A stretch of 60,000 bases of DNA from Tubiluchus corallicola (lineage: Eukaryota > Priapulida > Priapulimorpha > Priapulimorphida > Tubiluchidae), in contig JAQGDQ010000397.1 in NCBI GenBank assembly GCA_030141605.1, forward strand, positions 64,001 to 124,000. The letters are read 5' to 3'. Both the position numbers and the translations under genes were made by a program. The notes under the pieces were generated by a model that did not search any database, was not told the DNA's origin, and worked only from the letters and a program-made list of their open reading frames with translations. Positions 37,600 to 50,365 of the stretch are shown here, in pieces; position 1 is the first letter of the stretch; the number at the start of each line of letters is the position of its first letter.

Positions 37600-38500
37600 T
37601 ACACACAAATGTTCTGAAAAACAGCCTCCAGGTAAACTCAATTTGTCGTCTGTCTGGGCATGTTGGGGAAAAAACAGGTGCATTACCGGAAAAAGTGCGA
37701 GACTTTGTACCAGATGTGGAGGTATCATTGGGAACGAGGTCCACTAGACGAAATTGAAGGGTGGCATTTCAACACCCCTGTGTTGCACGCTATTTGTAAC
37801 ATCCATTGTTTTTGAGTTTGATCAATTTTGAGGCTGTTACAGGCATTGTCGTCTTCCGCCATTGCACTATTATTTGTACATGTATATTAAATCTGTTTGC
37901 ATATAACCAAAAGAGAACCATTAAGCAAAACCATGTAGAATGTCTGTGCATTATTGATCATTGATGGGCATTGTTTTGCATGGTCTCACAATGATACTCA
38001 GCTGTTGGCTTAAATGTTTTAGATGTCATATCATCATCGTCATTAACACTGTAATCACCACATGATATTGTGGATTTGATGTGATTTGGCGTAATGTGAT
38101 CTGGCTGGTGTGGTATTGATGGTGTGGTGTGAGTGACATGGTGTGGTGTGTGTGAATAATGTGGTGGGGTGAGTGTTGTGTGGTGTAGAGTTATTATGGT
38201 TAGTTTTGGTGCAGCATGGTGTGTGTGGTGTGCTGTGGTGAACATGGTGTGATGTCAAGGAATGGTGTGGGTGGCATGTTGTGAGTGAAGTAGTGAGTTG
38301 GTGTGGTGTGATGTGGATGGTGTGTTGTGAGTCGGACCTTTGGTAGTTGTGGTCTGGGAGGTGTGGTGCAGTGTGGGTGGTGTGTTGTAAGTGTAGCAGT
38401 GGGTTGGTTTGATGTAATGTGACTGTTGTGTTGTGAGTGGGGTGGTTGTGTGGCGTGGTGGGAGTTGTTGTTGTGAGTTTATGTGCAAAATTTGCTATGT
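37600..38500 (-). repeat. Family C composite repeat, second reversed copy
   Basis: The minisatellite is at 38480-38090 (minus strand CCACACC units). The tail contains 'atcatcatcg', the 'aacaatggatgttacaaata' end (about 37790) and 'gtgcaacacagggg'. The part nearest 37600-37740 matches 49440-49560 and 52100-52200 (the pattern cctcgtt...gtacaaagt...tttttccccaacatgccca). Confidence 0.75.
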
Positions 38501-38539
38501 GTGATTTGGCTAGTTTTGGCCGGGCAACAAATCCCTATG

Positions 38540-41500
38540 CCTTCTTACACAGAGAAAATAGTTATGTGCGAATGAAAAACTGGTAATGCAGTTTTTACTG
38601 CCTCCCCCACCCAAATTTTAGTGCATCAGGAAAATTCAGTTCTTACCAAAGAGCACACAAAAATGATCTATTTTCATTGAGTTTTAAAAATACCAGCTTT
38701 GATGTTACAGGGATATTTTTGTCTTCTTCAAACAATTCGCTTTAGAAAATTACACTTTCATATCGAACCTTGTTTGCTCAAGTGGTAGAGTGCTTAAAAT
38801 TCCTTTCCTCTAATCTGAACAGCTATTATTATTACACAGCCTCTCATTTATTATAATAGCAAAAGAGACTGGTTTTTACCCACATGCTTGCAGAACAAAT
38901 TCTTTAAAAAGCTTTAAAAGACAAAAACTGAAACTTAATTTTATTTGTGATTAAGATATTCCAAGCTGCTATATTATTATAAACATGATGTACAATGAAA
39001 ATAACAAAAGCAATGAAAAAAGGATAGTCCTCAGCAGACTTGAATGTAAAAACATCAGTGCACTGCGTATTGCTAAATTAGTGATCGAGAATTGATTACA
39101 TATAAAAGAATGTAGTTTTTAATCAACAATCAAATGCAATATTCAGAAGTGGATATTGTTCCTCGCAGGAAAGTTGTGATGTCGTACATTACTATTAACC
39201 TTGTCTGTGTTTGCTCTTCTTTATTTTACCTTTCCTATGTGTGGAATGCAGTCTTTGAAATTTGAGGTTGTAATTGTTCTGCTTTATTTTCTTAAATCTT
39301 TTCCAAGTGCGTAATGCAGTCATTGAAATTTTTCTGGTTTGTTTTCTTTACTCTTTTGCTGGCATCTTTCTCTAGGCTCCAAAGCTGATTTATTGACACA
39401 AGATATTCTTAAGTAAATTACAGAAATTTTTCACATCCCAACACTAAGAAAACAAATTCTAAGACGAATATTTATGGGCCTCGGATTTGAAAGCTCTTTC
39501 TTTTCACAGGGGTAGCAGGTCTTGAGTGGCTGATTTGCTCATGAACTTAATAACATGGAAAAATATTTTTGTTCACTTGTTTACAGGAAACTATTAATCC
39601 TTTTAAAACAATGGCAGATAGGATTTGAAATGACGTTGAAATAATTTTCAAAAATTTCCGCCGCCCCCCCCCCCAGCATTTTCAGTAATACCTGGTTAAC
39701 AAAGTTTCATATGTAACGGTATCAGCAGATTTGGCAAAATGTTAATTTTTCACGGGAAAAACAAAAATGTCCTAAAACCTTTTTCAGTTATAGGGCATTC
39801 GGTTTATTCAATTGTTCTTACTTAACTCTTTCCCTGTCGTCATTCCCAGGTGTTTAGGTTAGTTTACCCAAGATGTTAAAATGTGGGAAAATATTATTCT
39901 TTACTTCAGAGCCACTTTAACCCTACTCAAAATCAAAAACAGGACTTGAATAAACAGAATGTAAAGAGTCTTTTGTTCTCACGTGCCTGATCACATAAGC
40001 TTTCTCCATTTTGTCCAAACAGCAATTATTATTAAGCAGTTTCACCCTCCATTACCACAAGAAGAGCTTTTAGTCCGATGTTTACAATACAAACACTTTT
40101 AAAAGCTTTTCCTTTCAATCTTAACAAATCATCTTATTGCATGTCTCTCAGGGCGCTATATTATTACAAGCATAAAACTTCCAACAAAAATAATAGAACA
40201 CACCTGTGCTTTGATAACAAAGCTCTGTTCCCAGTGCTCAGAGACGGAACTGCTGAACAATGCTTATCACTGCAGAGAATTGCCCTTTCATACATAGCCA
40301 TGTTTTGCCCATGTGTATGAACACTTAAAATTGTCTGTGTTTTTTTTCAAACACCCATTGTTACGCAGCTTCGTCTATATTTTCACGGCAAGGGTAGAAT
40401 TATTCTCCTCTGTGTTTTAAACAGAACTATATTAAAATGCTTTGAAATAAAAGAAATTCAAACTGAATTATTGGGGCCATAAATCTTTTATAATCTTATC
40501 AAAATGTGGCATTTCCTAATCGGTTATATTATTACAAATCTTACTTCAAAGATTGCATTTTAATTTTGATTTAAAATATGTAATAATAAGCATACCTAGA
40601 ATCACTTTTTCTTAAGTCTTTTACGTACTTGCTAATTAGTGCTGTTTGTTAATTATTTTTTTTTGCAAAATTCTGCAGTTACTATTATACTATTGTATAC
40701 CAGGTTATGTTGGCATTAATTTTCATTCTAGGAATTACTAAAGCAGTTGTTAGAAATTTTCATTATTCAGCCTTTTCTGCTGCTTCTTGACATTCATTAT
40801 CGGGTAGTGTACATACTCTGGATGATGAAAATATTTTACATAATCATGCAAGTCTGTGTACAGCGTAGGAGACACGAGGTGCACTCACATTAATGCTGGA
40901 GCAGTGAGTGTAGTGATGCGTGCATGGAAGCAGCGATACACATGAGAGCTCATGGGTAGGAGTGATTGACAGCCCTGGAGTGCAGCATGCATGTCTAGCA
41001 ATGGCGGGTGATCCAAGTACAGAATATCATTGGGTAGCATCGGTCAGCCATCTAGTGTACAAAATCGCAACTAATGCAACTGCTACAATATGTTGCAATA
41101 GAAAATCCAATATGAGACAACAGTTAGCTAAGTGAATCAGCACTGCTACACAACATATTATCTGTTTAAAGGCTTTCCGTGAACATGGCAAAATCTGGTA
41201 AAAATGTTAACACTACAATAAAGCTTACTGTGGATGCACCCAACCACTATTAACAAAAATGGCAATACAGCTTCGATTTGGTGCGACATACATGAATGAA
41301 ATTTAGTTTATAAAGTACAAAGATCGAACAATGAGAAGAAAATAGTAACAGCATAAATTTGGTGAAAAAATAATAATTAACAAACAGTAGTGGTGAACAA
41401 GTACCCAAATGAGTTGAGGAAAAACGATTGTAGGTACATTAAATTTTAGTAATATGAATTTAAATGAAAATTAATACGCAGTCTTAGAAGAAACACCCAA

Positions 41501-41560
41501 GCTGTGCAGGAAAAAGCAACAGATCAGCCAAGGACAAATTAAGGTCGTTTAATCTTTTAA
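38540..41560 (-). repeat. Family A repeat, long reversed copy with an inverted internal piece
   Basis: 38640-38940 matches 45430-45690 in the same orientation. 39200-40330 is the reverse complement of 18740-19980, including the ~75-bp subrepeats. 40860-41100 is the reversed core, followed by 41150-41560 matching 21050-21330 reversed. The stretch 40540-40690 instead matches 21190-21320 in plus orientation, so this copy is rearranged. A run of eleven C lies at 39664-39674. Confidence 0.75.
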
Positions 41561-42839
41561 CAGGAATTTCTCATTAAAAATAGATGACTTGAGGTTCAAA
41601 AACATTTAATAATTGAACTTTACTAGAGACTTTATAATAAGCACTATTAACAAGTTTTGCAAGATTGCACAGTAAATGATCTGCATAGTCATGCCCATGA
41701 AAGTGATAACAGTTGTTCAGTATGGCACGCATGACAATAACTGCAGCTGCTGTTTAAATCCGCCACAAACTTTCGCGCACTAGAAATTTTGTTTGGAATT
41801 TAATAGTAAGTTAAATCTTGTGAATTGTTGATCTAAGATGTGGTTTACGCCCTGCAAAGAGAGAACGATTCCAATCCTTAATAACTGCCATTTATTACAT
41901 GATGTAATGACTGAATGAATGAAAACCTAGGCATTAACAGTTCTGTATTGATTCTGCAAATCTTGGCAGCCTGTGAAACAGTGGATAGTGCCCGACCTGC
42001 AAGCGCTCATGATAAACCGTTTACACAGACATTACAAATTTTTGTTTGTTTTAAATCTCCCGCAATACTATTCCGACCGCGCCATTACATGACGTAATAC
42101 ACGCTCTACGTAAATCAGGGGAAGAAAAGGAATGTTACATTATGTCCCAAAAAACTTTTCCATGCAAATCTATATTGCTAAGCTTTTCGCTTACCCGCTT
42201 TAAGGACATATGTAACAAGAAAAAAAGATTTTTAATTATTAAAATGTTTTCACCAATTGGTAATATGTTGCCGACTCTCTCTCCAGGGTGCGCCACTCAC
42301 TAACCAAAAACGTATTTTTAATCTTTTTGACAAGATATAGTAATTTAAAATTTTGCTCAGGCAGTGACGCATGAGCTACAAATTCTTTGCTTATTTTACA
42401 AAGTTTACACAATGTTATCTAAACTTGTTTCAAATGGACGTGTCGTCAAAATGGCTGCATCTAACGGTTTTCTCTTGAGTTTAAATTTACATGCTTTGTA
42501 CAGCAAGACTGTCGATTTAAGTCGAGTACGTAAAACGGCAGTAAATAAGTGATATGAAATTTCAAGACGAATTTTTTAAGCTTTATGTAGGTGGAGTGTT
42601 TCCTTGCGCTTTAAAGTATCTCAAATGTTGGTAATTTTAGAAAACTTTTTAACACAGCTATTGTCTATGTGATCACTGTTTCTAATTACTGCTTAAATGA
42701 TTCTATTATCATTCTATAATATACAAAACCTATGTCTGCATAAAGGCTTTAGTAGTCTGCACAACTATAATAATATTAAACAAATCTTTTGTAAATAAGT
42801 TGTGGTCATGTTCACTTGCCTTACATGAACGATTTGTGA
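41561..42839. other. Non-coding stretch with two near-palindromes
   Basis: ATTACATGATGTAAT (41894-41908) and ATTACATGACGTAAT (42084-42098) are near-perfect palindromes, both preceded by GCCAT-type bases. The half site TGACGTAA resembles CRE/bZIP sites. No gene was recognised. Confidence 0.4.
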
Positions 42840-43285
42840 GACATGGGTTTGATAACAAAGCTCTATTCCCAGTGCTCTCAGACGGAACTGCATTTGATCT
42901 GCAGGTGGCGTGAAGAATATCTAGCGATAAAATTTATGCACTATAGGACTGTTTTGCCCTAGTTGCGCCCTGTTTAAAAACTGGAAAGAATGGGTTAAAA
43001 GACAGACACCAATTATCAATAGATGGGAGAATCTTTTTGTTTAGTTAATCTGAAACTCCAAGTGAAAGAGTTCAGAAGAGATGGAAAGCAAATACAGACA
43101 AGAATTTCTATAGAACGTAGAAGCTTTTTTGTTTGGTTAAGCTGCCTACCTGGAACTCCCAGGGGAAGAGTTAACAAAAGATGGAAAGCAAATACAGACA
43201 CGAAAGTCAATAGAATGCAGAAGGTTTTTTGTTTGGTTAAGCTGCCTACCTGGAACTCCCAGGGGAAGAGTTAACAAAAGATGGA
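42840..43285 (-). repeat. Family A fragment with a ~100-bp tandem repeat
   Basis: 42845-42950 holds the reversed 'aaagctctattcccagtg' block. A unit with 'gtttggttaagctgcctacc', 'tggaactcccaggggaagag' and 'ttaacaaaagatgg' starts at 43131 and 43231 (period exactly 100), with an older unit at 43039. A related single unit is at 33790-33870. Confidence 0.75.
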
Positions 43286-44685
43286 TGATTTGGTGAAGTA
43301 CTTTTGTTTTCTATGCGAACTATTAAAAATAATAGCGACTCTAAACTTTGCCTTGAGAAGGGCATTTTAACTAAATTGTGCTGCACGATAGTAACACTTT
43401 TACAACTTATCGACATTATGTAATCACTTTTGTCAGAGTTTTAGTATTTTTAGTTCTACAAATTCACGGGGTTTCAAAAAAACATCAAAATTCTCAGTAT
43501 TGTTTCCCAGTCAAAAATGCCTCAAAGAGGTCTATTTTATCAAAAACGCTAATTTATTATTCATGATTTATTATATAGCACTGAACTATAGCCAAAATTT
43601 AATATCTTGGTTGAGTAAAATTTGCTAAACTTTTGACGTAATGCAAATTTGCAGACTTCCTAAAACTGCAGCTTTCTGTAATATATAAAGTTCTTCAGGC
43701 TAAAAACTTTCAAAGAAATTTTAAATTCTATCTTCATCAATGATGTTAAACATGCATCGAGAGTGCACTCACACTTAAAATTAACTTAAAGAAATCAACA
43801 CATGAGAAAACTCAGGAAGAGGCACCAGGAATAGTAACGGAAAATAATTTCTTCATAATATACGACGATTTTCGAAAGTTTCTTAAAAGATCGAGAATAA
43901 CCCTAAAAGTTTATACCAAAAGAAGATATTCTACTTTTTTGGGTAAATCTAACAGGTAGTTACTTTTTGGGTAACTGCGGGCGATGTTGAACAAGTTGAG
44001 AGGTGGCGTGAAGAATATCTAGTGATAAAAGTTAGGCACTATAGGACCTTACAACTAAATAGTTGGGTGGCTGCTGAAAAAAGCACATCTCTCATATTAC
44101 CTGGTTTTTCAAGGGTAGAGAGAATACAGTAAATATGGTGAGTCTAGAATGGCATAAGGAGTAACTGCCGAGCAATGGACGATTATGCTTTGCAAGCACA
44201 CATTTTGCACTTATCATTGAATACAAATAAAGCAATTCTGAATAATCACAAATCATTTTTTAATAAACGAAAAGTCTTTTTAATATCGATAAATATTTAT
44301 ACTTTTCGTTTTTCAATATTCATATGTCTGATGTTTATTTATACTAAAATTTCAATTACGATTTACTAACTCTATGTTGCATAGTTTTATACCTTATCAT
44401 CTTCATTGTATGATGGTTTGTTACTCTATAATGTGACAGAGCAACTAATCATGTTGGTCGTTAATTTAATCTGATTTCTTTCTTGGCAGTTTACAGTTTT
44501 TTTCCAATGCAAAGTAATTCACAAGTTTACCGATTAAATATTCCACATCAAGACTGAATCAGGTGAATTACTAAATCTGATTTCCTACTTTCCTTATTCT
44601 TTCTGAGCAGTACCTGCCAAGGTACTTAAACCCTGCTAAGTACCAGTACTTTCAACAAGATTTTGTGTCCTTTCCTCTTAATTAA
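43286..44685. other. Mostly non-coding; small family A piece at 43985-44135
   Basis: 43985-44135 matches the reversed A block of 33610-33750 ('caagttgagaggtggcg', 'tctctcatattacctggttt'). Nothing else was recognised. Confidence 0.45.
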
Positions 44686-44689
44686 AATT

Positions 44690-45010
44690 GACCCAGGGGT
44701 AGAGGCTTGCTGTACCGACTGCATACCAGTTTGCATTTTTCAATTTTTCTAATCTAGCGCTAAAATTTTTGCCTGATTTTGCGTTGTGCAGAAAGTTAGT
44801 ATAAGTCTTGAAAGTAATAAATTGTTGAGTCATGAATCGTTTGCCAGTTCTGCGCATGAGCATTCATGTACGCTTCACTACACTCACTGCTCCTGCACAT
44901 GCGCAAGAACACCTCGTTTCTGCCACGCTCTATGCAGACCCCCGGGTTTGATCAAATATTTTCACCATCCAGTGTTTGTACCCAAAAATGAATGCCAAAA
45001 AATTCATGAA
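44690..45010 (+). repeat. Family A fragment ending in a partial core
   Basis: 44690-44800 matches 21470-21570 ('gacccagg', 'taccagtttgcatt', 'gctaaaatttttgcctgatt'). 44850-44990 matches the right half of the core ('cactacactcactgctcc', 'ttttcaccatccagtgt'). Confidence 0.75.
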
Positions 45011-45155
45011 ATGCATGCGTAATAAAAATTTCCAACAACAGTTTTGGTAGATTCATGAAATGAAAATTAATGACAACAGAACCTGGTTCTTAAATAAATT
45101 TGTATTTTCATGATACACTGCCAAATTTAATTGTGAGTGGTGGCGGCGGTATAAA

Positions 45156-45286
45156 CTACATCAGTATTCTTGTATTTTCATTTAATTCTGAGATAATTAT
45201 TTTCTCTGCACGAATCTGTTCTACAGTCAAAACTAGAATTTCTTTGTCTGGGCACATTTTTGCTACAGGATTTTGTGGCACAGTGT
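45156..45286 (-). CDS. Candidate terminal exon, unknown protein
   Basis: On the minus strand a good acceptor (TTTTGTGTTGCAG) precedes two bases completing a codon, 42 sense codons and a TAG stop at 45158-45156. The translation begins TVPQNPVAKMCPDKEILV and continues in a charged, well mixed sequence (TVEQIRAEKIIISEL) that reads more like protein than the surrounding DNA. The CPDKEILVLTV stretch faintly recalls the start of a galactose/rhamnose-binding (SUEL-type) lectin domain, but this is not secure. It begins in the same phase as the exon at 46458-46582. No upstream partner exon was identified, so it may be a false positive. Confidence 0.3.
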
Positions 45287-45419
45287 CTGCAACACAAAAT
45301 GTTCTCTCCGTGATCTAAATTGCTCATAATTTCTATCAAAACATCGTTTATCGTATACTCAAATATGGCTAAGAGACCATTTATTCGCAGCATCCATTAA
45401 TTATAACAACACAATGTAA

Positions 45420-46150
45420 AAACAGTAGTATTCATACTAAAGAGCGGACAAAAATCATCCGTTGTCATTGAGTTTTAATAATAACAGAGTTGGCGCCAGA
45501 GAGGGACAATTTCTGTCTTCAGCAAACAAATCACTTTAGAGAATTACCCTTTTCGTATCGAGCCATGTTTGCCTATTAAAATTGCCTGCGTCTTGTTCAA
45601 ACAGCTATTATTATCACTCAGCCTCGTATTTGTTGTGATGGTAAAAGAATCAGGTTTTTCCCACTTTGTTTTCAAATGGATTTCTGACTTTTACACTCAG
45701 CGGATCAGGATGTAGAAAACCACATTGTGTTGCATCTCTTTGTGCAAGATTAGTGATTATAAAAGGATGTAGTACTTTCGCATAAAACAGTTTAAAGTTT
45801 CTCATAAACAGTAAGTGATGTTAAAACGTGAGTTAAGGTGAAATCATATGCAAGAAGGAGGCTATTATACCAAAAAGCGACTGAATAATGAGAAATGTTT
45901 TTACTTCACACTCCTTTGTAGAAAAGCTTATGTTAATTTTCCTGGAATGTCGTAGATTATTAACAGTCTTGTCTGTATTTGCTCAACTTTATTTTGTTAA
46001 CTCTTTCACAGGCGTGGAATGCGGGTTTTTGAAATTCAAGAACCTTGTAATCACTCTGCTTTATTTACTTAACTCTTTCCCAGGCGTCTTTTTCTTACCC
46101 AGGCTAACGTATTGACACAAGATCTTAATTTAAATTCAGAATGTTTCACA
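45420..46150 (-). repeat. Family A repeat, reversed, matching 38640-39440
   Basis: 45430-45690 matches 38640-38940 ('tcattgagttttaa', 'cagctattatta'). 45940-46130 holds two ~75-bp subrepeats ('ttaactctttcacaggcgtg', 'tttatttacttaactctttc'). Confidence 0.75.
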
Positions 46151-46457
46151 TCTTCAGCACAAAGGAGGAAAACTTGTTTTAAAATAAACATTGCAGCATC
46201 TTTCAAAACTCTCTGTGTTGAATGATTTTGAAGGAACGTTAATGTTTACACAGTCAGACATTTCTTCTGAAACTTGAACTTTGTTGTACATACTATTTCA
46301 AGACAACTTTTCTGAAATCATGACGCACTAACAACGTAATTATATGTCGAAGTAATGGTATTGGAAAATTGAGACGTTTGTGATGTGGGCAAAGTTGAAG
46401 CTGGCACATTACCAAACACAATCCCTGAAGATGAGCCACTGAACTGCTAGAGGTTTC

Positions 46458-46582
46458 TCAGCCATGTTCGTACGTGAAACATCCTTTCTTTGCGGCGTAA
46501 ACAACCAGGATCAGCAGCAGAGCAAATGAAACTTCCACAATAAGTATCGAAGTCTCACCAAACGTGCAAGGAATGAATCCGC
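46458..46582 (-). CDS. Candidate last exon encoding a transmembrane anchor and short tail
   Basis: On the minus strand the acceptor TTGCAG (46588-46583) is followed by two bases, then 40 sense codons and TGA at 46460-46458. The peptide is a short lumenal or extracellular piece (GFIPCTFGE), a clear single membrane helix (TSILIVEVSFALLLILVVY), a basic stop-transfer (AAKK) and a nine-residue tail ending YEHG. This is the expected form of the last exon of a type I membrane protein. I do not recognise the protein. No poly(A) signal lies within 300 bp, and upstream exons (above 46583) were not found, so they may lie far off or outside the window. Confidence rests on the acceptor plus the textbook anchor. 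Confidence 0.45.
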
Positions 46583-46639
46583 CTGCAATTTATATATAAA
46601 AATGTGTTTAATAGAATTACAGCTGATAGACCTCTATAA

Positions 46640-47060
46640 TCTTTGTGAAGACATTTTTTATTTTACAGCATTATAATATAATCGTTAAAAGCAATAATTA
46701 GTAGCAGTAACTAGTAGCAATGATCAATGAGACAATAGCTGTGCCAAAAATGTTTTTAAAATATCAAACATTTGAAAAATCGCAACTCGTATTTGTGTAA
46801 ACTGTTTATCGTGGGAGTTTCAAGGTTGGTCGTTACCCATAATTTCTCACGCTGCCAAAATTATTATGAAATCTGTTGAATAAATTTGAAAAGAGAGATT
46901 ATTGAACTGTTGCTTGATCGCAGACAATTTGTTTTACGGATCAAAATCCTCCTTTGTGTGTTGAGGACGTGTGATGCCATAAACTACATCTCAGCTTAAT
47001 ACTTCACAAAATTTCAATTGTTGAAGATTAAAGCCTTTGTTTGCTTTGCGTGACTCGCTT
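46640..47060 (+). repeat. Diverged direct repeat, partner at 48190-48480
   Basis: Landmarks shared in order are 'tttcaagg-tggtc', 'tctcacgctgc', 'tattatgaaa/tattttgaaa', 'gctgaa/gttgaa', 'aaaatcctcctttgtg/aaaatcttcctttcttg' and 'gcttaatacttca/gcacagtacttca'. The similarity is old. Confidence 0.6.
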
Positions 47061-48189
47061 CTCGGGTAAATACTTCTCGAGATTTCACTTATTGTTAAAT
47101 TCCTAGCCGGGTTGCTGATGATTAAAATCTTACACTGGGTGTAGAATATTTACAGATCAGATTAATTTCACAAGAAATTTAATCTTTCAGAGAGTGTGTT
47201 TATACAGCGCCATTGTTCAAATTTCTGATGAAACTCCTAGGTAACATTTACTTTATGAACAACAACTGATTGTTTCTATTAAGATTTAAACAACAAAGCG
47301 CTGCATTAGGCAAACTGATTAAAGTGCAACAAAACTATTAAAATTAACACAATTATAGAAATAAAGAAATTTGATGAGTAAAGGCTGTCAAGAGTTTCTC
47401 CTGTATAGGAGATGCCGAGCTACGTAACATGTTTACAGTATTGTTTAGTTTTCGGTCCCTCCACAAGATGCTTTTAGGTGAATGGACGGCTGGTGACAAT
47501 AGATCATTGGCGTCTTGGCCATTTCATGTCAATTGTGCCACGTTGTGTCTTTCTATAGAATTTCTTTATTTCTTTGACGTCACTTTGTTTGTCTTGTTTC
47601 TTAAGAACTTTTCCAGTTTGTTTAAGCACTTATAAAGTATTTGAACCGCGAGCTACAGACAAAGCTCACGTCCTAGATATAAGAGTTTCTAAAATAAGTG
47701 ATTCTAATTTCTAATAATTTAAGTCTGAGAAATAATTCTGATTGCTTTGTAGCCGCCTAACAAAGAGATGCATGAAATTTTATAAAAAGCTGCTGTGATT
47801 ATAGTTGTCTGCAAACATCTTAAAGCCGACATTGAATACTAAAATAAACAGAGCTGTCAGACAGCTGCATTTTCCCGGATTAAATTAAGAACTGATTACT
47901 CAAGATTCCATGAGAAAAGATTTAGCTGTTGGTTAGAATTCTCCTAGTTTTGGTTTGTCTACAGTTTAAAAAGATATGTAGAGTATTACTATAAAAGCAT
48001 TGAGTTTTTATATAAACAAGAACAATTTTGGTGGTGGTGGAGGTAGAGCGACATCATCTTAATTATCAACATCATTACCACTATCAGCAGCAGGAGCAGC
48101 AGCAACAACAGCAACAACAACAACAACGAGAGTACAGCAGAGCTGCAGCGACAAGGTCAAGAGTAATGAAAAAACCGTTGCTGTGACAA
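47061..48189. other. Non-coding stretch with a CAG/CAA microsatellite
   Basis: 48085-48130 is CAG/CAA-rich (an imperfect trinucleotide run). No supported gene was found. Confidence 0.4.
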
Positions 48190-48480
48190 AAGATTTTTTT
48201 AAAAAACACAAAAGTTCACTCAATAATTAGAAAGTTGCAAAATTGTTATTGCATTAATTGGAACATCAGTGTTTATTTTGGTGAGCATTTCAAGGCTGGT
48301 CATTTCCCAGTAGTTCTCACGCTGCTAAGTTTATTTTGAAACTTGCTGAACCACTAAAAAAATGACGTTATCATTGTCAGTCAATATTAAGTTCTAGACA
48401 GAATTGCGAGGGATTAAAATCTTCCTTTCTTGTAAGGCATCATCTGTGTGTCAGCACAGTACTTCAAAAGCAAAGGACCC
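48190..48480 (+). repeat. Diverged direct repeat, partner of 46640-47060
   Basis: See the partner for shared landmarks. It ends just before the TA microsatellite and the family C element. Confidence 0.6.
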
Positions 48481-48510
48481 GCGAAATATTTTGTGCTGTA
48501 GCCTCATCCG

Positions 48511-48545
<35 letters not shown>

Positions 48546-48593
48546 ATATAACTTTAATTCACTATCACCTGGGGGATATATATATATATATCT
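48511..48593. repeat. TA microsatellite, two blocks
   Basis: TA runs at 48511-48537 and about 48576-48593 are separated by a short unique piece. A similar TA cluster (52566-52610) precedes the family C copy at 52640. Confidence 0.9.
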
Positions 48594-48654
48594 CCGAAAA
48601 ACTAACAACAATAACCCAGACAACACCACACCAACTTGAATCACCAATCTCAAT

Positions 48655-49500
48655 ACGCCACACCACCCACACCATACCACCTTTACATTAGCGCACTGCA
48701 CCACACAACACACCCCACTCACCACACCACACCACACATCCACACACCACCCCACTCACACCACACCACCCACACAACTCCAATGCACTGCACCACTCAC
48801 AGCATACCACCCACACCACACCACACATCCATCCACCACCCCACTCACACCACACCACTCACACTGCTCCAATACACTGCTCCACTCACAGCATACCACC
48901 CACACCACACCACTCAGACCATACTACACCACACCCACGACACTACTCCAACAAACTTCATGCACACCTTACCACCCCACCATGCCATCCACAGCACAAC
49001 ACCCACAGCACACCACCACCACCACCACCACCACACCACACAACACCCACCACATCACATGGTGATCATGATGTTGAAGGCGATGATGATGATGACGGCG
49101 GCAACAATGACGACACCTAAAGCACCAGCACCAACAGCACAGCATGACAAGAAAACCATTCCAAATATTTTCCTCAAAGTCAAAACTGTGTGTTATAATA
49201 AATGCTCTTAGTCTGTTTACCAATAATCAATAATGCGTGGACATTCCACATAGTTTTGTGTCCTGCTTCCCAGATGATAATAGGCTAACAGATCTTACAT
49301 GTATATCTATGACACTGTAGAACGACGGGTGACAACAATGCCTGGAACAGCCGCGAAATTTCTCAAAGTAAAAAACAATGGATGTTCCAAATAGCGTGCA
49401 GCACAGAGGGTAGAAAAAGAACTTTGAAGTACACGCGTTCCGCTTCGTCCAATATACATCTCTCCTAGGGAAACCACCAGTACTTTGTAGACCGTTTCGT
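48655..49500 (+). repeat. Family C composite element, fullest copy
   Basis: A ~400-bp minisatellite of CCACACC/CCACACA units (48655-49055) is followed by a GATGATGATGACGG stretch and a conserved tail to about 49500. The tail shares 'gacaagaaaaccattcc', 'caaagtcaaaactgtgtg', 'aataaatgctcttagtctg', 'gaacgacgggtgacaacaa', 'tgcctggaacagccgcgaa' and 'caatggatgttccaaatagc' with 51770-52170. One frame is open for 191 codons from 48636 to 49211 and is rich in Thr, His and Pro. Its last ~50 codons cover the conserved tail, and the stop overlaps an AATAAA at 49197. The minisatellite strand has no stop-forming words, so length alone proves little. Confidence 0.85.
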
Positions 49501-49610
49501 CCTCTTTCTGTTGGTGTGCTTATTTTCTCCCTGTTTGGGCGTCCCGCAAAATGAGTAGTGGGTATTGTTGTCCCTCCCGCGAAATCTAAATATGACTATT
49601 ATACCCGTCG
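49501..49610. other. End of the family C tail, unassigned
   Basis: A GC-richer stretch ('ctgtttgggcgtcccgc') matches the position where the other copies continue into module B. Confidence 0.4.
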
Positions 49611-49835
49611 TTGAACACTAGACCACCCATACCTTACCACAACACCACACCAGCCACACAACACACCACACCCACCACACCACACCATCCACACCACATC
49701 ACACCACCCCCATCACACTACACCAACATGCCACATCACTCACAATACAACAACCACACCAACCCTCCACACCACTCACTATACACCAGCCACACCACAC
49801 CACAGCACCCACACCACACTACACCAACATCCCAT
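49611..49835 (+). repeat. Family C minisatellite without its tail
   Basis: CCACACC-type units are broken off at 'cataaaacgaatta', where unrelated sequence begins. Confidence 0.85.
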
Positions 49836-50365
49836 AAAACGAATTACTATGAAGAAAATGCGTCTCTTACTTCCGATGGTATCTTTCTGATTTATTCACT
49901 CAGACTTACTATGTGGGTCCTGGAAATGTGGGAAAATTTTCCCTTTGCATCGAATTGTTTCTATTGAAATCGAAGATGCGCCCTAATCAAATCTTCCTGT
50001 AAAATCAGACACATCTAAGCGCCCAAAAAGAAAGGCTGTATATTTTCTCCTTCCTCTTTCCTTATTAAGATGCTAAATTGTTACTTTCCTTATACTTACT
50101 TTGTATACAAAGTGTGCGCCTGCTTATAAACCTGGAAAACCTATAGAAATGTTAGTTAAGTTATTGTTTGACAGAACCTGTATAGCAGACGAAGTAGCTG
50201 ACAAATCGCAAAAATGCTGTACAAACTTTATCCTAAACACAAAGTGTTAGACTAGTAGCCATTGTTGTATGTCATTGATGAAAATACTTACTAACACTTG
50301 GACATGCAGTTAGAACTCTACTACAATTACTGCGACTAGTAATTTTAAATCAAACAATTTATAAA
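49836..50365. other. Non-coding stretch upstream of the LINE remnant
   Basis: No readable LINE sequence or other gene was found here. The 5' part of the retrotransposon may have decayed beyond recognition. Confidence 0.35.

Noticed and set aside
38765-38800. tRNA-like stretch 'gctcaagtggtagagtgctt'
   Set aside because: It resembles an A box, but no B box, acceptor stem or cloverleaf could be formed, and the related copy at 45560 lacks it.
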